NCBI GenBank assembly: GCA_049700435.1
Contig: JBNAVK010000047.1
Span: 1 to 8,886 of the forward strand
Reading direction: 5' to 3'
DNA from: JAVZLH01 sp049700435
Lineage (GTDB): Archaea > Thermoproteota > Bathyarchaeia > Bathyarchaeales > Bathycorpusculaceae
DNA length: 8,886 bases
The translations under genes and the position numbers were made by a program. Positions within the stretch are counted from its first letter, which is position 1. Each line of letters starts with the position of its first letter. The notes under the pieces were generated by a model. That model was not told the origin of the DNA, searched no databases, and saw nothing but the letters and a program-made list of their open reading frames with translations. Below are positions 6,321-8,886 of this stretch, in pieces.

Positions 6321-7511
6321 CTAAGGTTGAATTTTTTCCAGTTGCTCAAGTACGTATTGACGAATTTGGTTTGGTTTGGGCAATTTCGCAGCAACCTTCC
6401 CGTTTTTTATCAAGGGTTTTAGCATAGGCTCTGTTTTGCTATTGCATCGTGGGCATTTTGGCTGAGGCTTCTCGAAGGGTAAAACAAGGTCGCTTAGGCA
6501 TTTTTGGCATCGCCAAACCTGTTTTCTACCTCCCATCTTCCCCCTTTTTGCACACAATTTGCCGTCGATTTCCACTATGTCCATTGCAAAGTCTATTGTT
6601 GGCGCGTTGCTAACAGAAGTACCCACTCCAAAACCGTCTGCCCCTGCATCGCTTAACTCCTTAATGTTTTCTTCGTTTATGCCTCCGGAAACAAAGATTT
6701 TCACGTGGTTAAAGCCTCTTATGTCAAGTTCCCACCTTACCTCACGGATGATTTCAGTGAAATCTCCTTTTCTTGAAGCAGGCGTGTCAAGGCGGACACC
6801 GTACAAGCGTTCTTTGAGGGCTTCAGCAGCCATCACAGCCTCCATTTTCTCGTCAAAATAGGTGTCAACCAAAGCAATTCTCGGAACTTCTGGCGAAACA
6901 ACTTCGTCGAAGGCTTTCCAAGCCTTAACTTGGTCTCCGAAAACTATTATGAGCGCGTGAGGCATCGTTCCTGTTGGCTCTACGCCTAGAAGCTTTGCTC
7001 CGCTTAGGCTGGAAACTCCGTCAAAACCTCCTATGTAGCTTGCCCGGTCAATCATCGGCGACAGCGCGGGGTGCATACGGCGAATTCCAAACGAAATTAG
7101 TGTTTTCTCCCCTACAATCTTTCGCAGTCTCGCTGAACGTGTTGCTATGCCAGAAGCTTGACAGAGCAAACCCAGCATTGGCGTTTCGTAAACGCAATAC
7201 TCGCCATAAGCGCCTTCTATGCGCATAACTGGCTCCCTTATTCCTCTAATATCTTCGTGATAGAACACGCTCCCTTCAGGCATGGCGTAAACGTCAACCG
7301 CTACGCCTTCAAAAAGATTAGCCACTTCTTCGATTCCGCATAGAATTCCCCAAGGCCAACCGTTTGGAAGTTTTCCAGCGGTAACATCTGCTATTGCGGG
7401 GGTTCGGCTCAAGCCTTTGGCTTTTATAACTTGTTTTGTTCTTACAAAGTATATGTCTGTTGTTTCGCCTTTTTTTATCTCCTCATCCGACGCGTAGTGG
7501 AACAGCCTCAT
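6321..7511 (-). CDS. pncB: Nicotinate phosphoribosyltransferase, archaeal type with C-terminal zinc ribbon
   Basis: A 396-residue enzyme of NAD salvage: nicotinate plus PRPP, with ATP hydrolysis, to nicotinate mononucleotide and pyrophosphate. The N-terminal TTDIYF (17-22) is the conserved substrate-binding entrance of the family. The type II phosphoribosyltransferase barrel shows FGIRRMHPAL (141-150), YIGGFDGVSS (159-168), GTMPHALI (181-188), VDTYFDE (215-221), FVSGGINEENI (273-283) and the phosphate-binding FGVGTSVSNAP (294-304). The tail (about 330-365) carries a zinc ribbon with C335-C338 and C353-C356 (CQKC, CPRC), as in the short archaeal and Thermoplasma-type enzymes. Length and motifs look complete. 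The ATG at 7511 has a TATA box 27 bases upstream. The neighbours are membrane proteins with no evident link to NAD metabolism; no other NAD gene is in the window. Confidence 0.92.
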   Translation of the reverse strand: MRLFHYASDEEIKKGETTDIYFVRTKQVIKAKGLSRTPAIADVTAGKLPNGWPWGILCGIEEVANLFEGVAVDVYAMPEGSVFYHEDIRGIREPVMRIEGAYGEYCVYETPMLGLLCQASGIATRSARLRKIVGEKTLISFGIRRMHPALSPMIDRASYIGGFDGVSSLSGAKLLGVEPTGTMPHALIIVFGDQVKAWKAFDEVVSPEVPRIALVDTYFDEKMEAVMAAEALKERLYGVRLDTPASRKGDFTEIIREVRWELDIRGFNHVKIFVSGGINEENIKELSDAGADGFGVGTSVSNAPTIDFAMDIVEIDGKLCAKRGKMGGRKQVWRCQKCLSDLVLPFEKPQPKCPRCNSKTEPMLKPLIKNGKVAAKLPKPNQIRQYVLEQLEKIQP

Positions 7512-7534
7512 TTTGCAATCGCCTCAAACTTGAG

Positions 7535-7542
7535 TATTTATT
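7535..7542 (-). promoter_or_regulatory. Probable TATA box of nicotinate phosphoribosyltransferase
   Basis: AATAAATA on the - strand (7542-7535), inside CAATAAATAC, is centred 27 bases before the ATG at 7511. Transcription would begin at or within a base or two of the start codon, making a leaderless message. No Shine-Dalgarno sequence is seen before this ATG, which fits. Confidence 0.5.
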
Positions 7543-7571
7543 GAAGGTTGTGGGATAAACGTTTTTAGGAT

Positions 7572-8114
7572 TTAGCCCGTTAAAATCCATTTTAAGAGGT
7601 TTATGAAGCCTACTTCCATTATAGCCGCGATGAGGAAAATGCTGTAAATGTATAAGAGGTCTTTTAGTGAGATTTCTCGGCTTAGTGTCTTTTTTATTGT
7701 TAGGTAAATGCCGTAGCCTTCAATGATGCCAACTGGTGCACTCATGAGCAGTATTAAGTGCAGAACTTCGATTTTTATTCCCCCCAAGAGGCTTCCGCCA
7801 CGCAGAATGCTCAAAAAAATAACGATTACTGCGAAGATTAAGGCAAAGGTTCGCGGATGTTCAAGAACAATGTTTCCATATTTTTCTCTTTTGAAAAAGT
7901 TTAAGAGTACTAAATCGACGTAGAAGGTCATGCCCAACAGGATTAAGGAGACTACAAGCACGTTATGTATGAAGAACATGGCAACCGCCAAAAGCGGGTT
8001 TTGAAAAATGTCGCCTACGATGTTGAAAAAGAGGGTGTTTTCAACCGAAGAAAGTATGAGAAAGAATAGAAAGGCTAAGCCTAACAAGATTGTGCGTTTT
8101 CTCTCACCAAACAA
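7572..8114 (-). CDS. Membrane protein, SpoIIM/DUF95-like (180 aa)
   Basis: A polytopic membrane protein with five likely membrane segments: about 9-26 (TILLGLAFLFFLILSSV), 41-70, 88-106 (FALIFAVIVIFLSILRGG), 114-139 and 153-178. Several features recall the archaeal stage II sporulation protein M group: a FFIHNVLVV segment in TM2, a PVGIIEGYGIY motif in TM4 (compare the PHGxxE motif there) and a closing AAIMEVGFI helix after a positively charged loop (KKTLSREISLKD). That resemblance is by eye and moderate. The role of these proteins in archaea is unknown. The start is a TTG (8114), chosen because a Shine-Dalgarno GGAG (8127-8124) sits nine bases before it. That site overlaps the TAG stop of the upstream gene, so translation is probably coupled with the 154-residue protein. 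Confidence 0.75.
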   Translation of the reverse strand: MFGERKRTILLGLAFLFFLILSSVENTLFFNIVGDIFQNPLLAVAMFFIHNVLVVSLILLGMTFYVDLVLLNFFKREKYGNIVLEHPRTFALIFAVIVIFLSILRGGSLLGGIKIEVLHLILLMSAPVGIIEGYGIYLTIKKTLSREISLKDLLYIYSIFLIAAIMEVGFINLLKWILTG

Positions 8115-8123
8115 TTACAGTAA

Positions 8124-8127
8124 CTCC
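8124..8127 (-). promoter_or_regulatory. Ribosome binding site that selects a TTG start
   Basis: GGAG on the - strand shares its first G with the TAG stop of the upstream membrane-protein gene (8127-8129) and lies nine bases before the TTG at 8114. It is the main reason for accepting the TTG start of the SpoIIM-like gene, and it indicates an internal cistron of one mRNA, in contrast to the apparently leaderless first genes. Confidence 0.55.
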
Positions 8128-8591
8128 TAAAACGCTAGAACCATTAGAGGAAGAAGGTTTTCAAATACGAGAATGCCGAGGATAATGAACGCTAGAAGAA
8201 CCAACACTGCAAAGTAAACTATTACTGCCAGTATGCCAACGGCAATGGCGCCTAGCCAACCAGTTTCGTAGAGACGCTTTATTAGAAGAAGCCAAGTGAA
8301 TAGGCTGAGAAGCAGGGCGATTAGTCTATAGGGTATGAAAAGGTAAAACAGCGTTGACAAAACTGTTCCTACAAGAGAAATTATGAAGGCGTCTGAAAAA
8401 CGGGCGCGTTTTCCGCCTACAACAATCAGCCCAGCGATGTAGAAAACTCCAGCCATGACAAAAAGCTCGATGAAGAACCAAGCTAAAAAGAAGACTGGAC
8501 GAAGTTGTTCTGAAATAAGGTCCCATAACCTCTTTCCGTTAGCTTTCTGTAACAGTGCAAGCAATGTCTGAAATAGGTATGCTCTAAACAT
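8127..8591 (-). CDS. Hypothetical multi-spanning membrane protein (154 aa)
   Basis: I do not recognise a named family. A short amphipathic N-terminus (residues 1-26) is followed by about four hydrophobic segments: 30-55 (PVFFLAWFFIELFVMAG region), 64-86 (FIISLVGTVLSTLFYLF), 88-106 (LIALLLSLFTWLLLI) and 112-150, which may be one long or two helices. The conserved-looking cytoplasmic pieces are GKRARFSDA before segment 2 and KRLYETGW before segment 4. There is no signal peptide cleavage site, catalytic motif or cysteine pair. The ATG at 8591 has a weak AGGCG-type site before it and a T-rich TTTTATTT about 40 bases upstream. It lies 48 bases after the stop of the TIGR04076-like gene and its stop overlaps the ribosome site of the next gene, so it is at least bicistronic with the SpoIIM-like protein. 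Confidence 0.7.
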   Translation of the reverse strand: MFRAYLFQTLLALLQKANGKRLWDLISEQLRPVFFLAWFFIELFVMAGVFYIAGLIVVGGKRARFSDAFIISLVGTVLSTLFYLFIPYRLIALLLSLFTWLLLIKRLYETGWLGAIAVGILAVIVYFAVLVLLAFIILGILVFENLLPLMVLAF

Positions 8592-8639
8592 TTTAATCGC
8601 CTAATATTCGCCATATTGCCGTGAGGCAAAATAAAAGCT

Positions 8640-8886
8640 TTATGAAGTTATCTTTTCGCGTCTTATCTCAAAAAGCACAGTTCCGCCGTCTGTGTAGGGT
8701 TTTCCCGGATCTAAGCATTGAATATAGCCTTTTTCGTCTTCCTCTTTTGCCAAGCCTAGCTGTTTGAAGCTTATGCCGTGGCTTAGGGGAACAATCATGG
8801 AGAGCATACAACCGAAAGCGTGGATGCAAAAGTTGTCCGTTTCCTTTACAACTATTTTGGGTGATTCTATAACGATTTTATCTCCG
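8640..8886 (-). CDS. TIGR04076-like small protein, 3' part (N-terminus beyond window)
   Basis: The last 81 residues of a gene that begins outside the right edge; codons read from 8885 down to the TAA at 8642-8640. The fragment contains GDKIVIESPKIVVKETDNFC, then CIHAFGCMLSMIVPLSHGI, then QCLDPGKPYTDGGTVLFEIR. This order (a CIHA motif in mid-protein and a QC-DPG-P-T-GGTV-FEI block at the end) is what I know of the TIGR04076 family of about 90-100 residue bacterial and archaeal proteins of unknown function. The conserved cysteines and histidine suggest a metal or cofactor site, but no activity is known to me. The gene is too short for the usual ORF cut-offs at this edge, yet codon use and motif agreement make it real. 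Confidence 0.8.
   Translation of the reverse strand, partial: GDKIVIESPKIVVKETDNFCIHAFGCMLSMIVPLSHGISFKQLGLAKEEDEKGYIQCLDPGKPYTDGGTVLFEIRREKITS

Noticed and set aside
1..8886. CRISPR arrays, tRNA/rRNA genes, insertion sequences, defence genes
   Set aside because: No spaced direct repeats, cloverleaf-like sequences, terminal inverted repeats or transposase-like proteins were seen on either strand by eye.

Overview
The window is archaeal. It carries a TFB-type transcription initiation factor with TFIIB cyclin repeats, an archaeal aIF1/SUI1 translation factor, AT-rich TATA boxes placed about 27 bases before start codons (leaderless or near-leaderless transcripts), and an archaeal-type nicotinate phosphoribosyltransferase with a zinc-ribbon tail. 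The protein style suggests the TACK side, possibly a Bathyarchaeia-like lineage; that placement is an impression and was not computed. No CRISPR array, tRNA, rRNA, transposase or phage gene was seen.

Layout. The left part (1-1441) is an information-processing block: the 3' part of a TFB gene on + (1-708), then, convergent to it on -, a 67-residue zinc-ribbon protein (743-946) downstream of aIF1 (974-1282). A 159-base divergent spacer holds promoters in both directions and a perfect 12-base palindrome. On + follows a lysine-dehydrogenase-like/saccharopine-dehydrogenase-family oxidoreductase (1442-2584), whose stop overlaps that of the next, convergent gene by 4 bases.

Everything from 2581 to the right end is on -. 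In transcription order, right to left, it is: the end of a TIGR04076-like small protein (partial), a four-TM-type membrane protein of 154 residues, a 180-residue membrane protein resembling the SpoIIM/DUF95 group, nicotinate phosphoribosyltransferase, a large MacB/FtsX-like ABC permease, and its LolD/MacB-type ATPase.

The most notable observation is in the ABC operon. The permease frame is cut by one TAA at 3699-3701, in the middle of a membrane segment of the second FtsX domain. The same frame then continues, open and fully family-like, for 74 more codons to a TGA that overlaps the ATPase ATG (ATGA). The gene is therefore either a very recent nonsense allele, an assembly/consensus error, or a readthrough case. 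TAA is the normal stop of several other genes here, so recoding is unlikely. I see no convincing new multi-gene system; the other items are modest (ATPase C-terminal coiled coil, zinc-ribbon/aIF1 pair, SpoIIM-like membrane pair).
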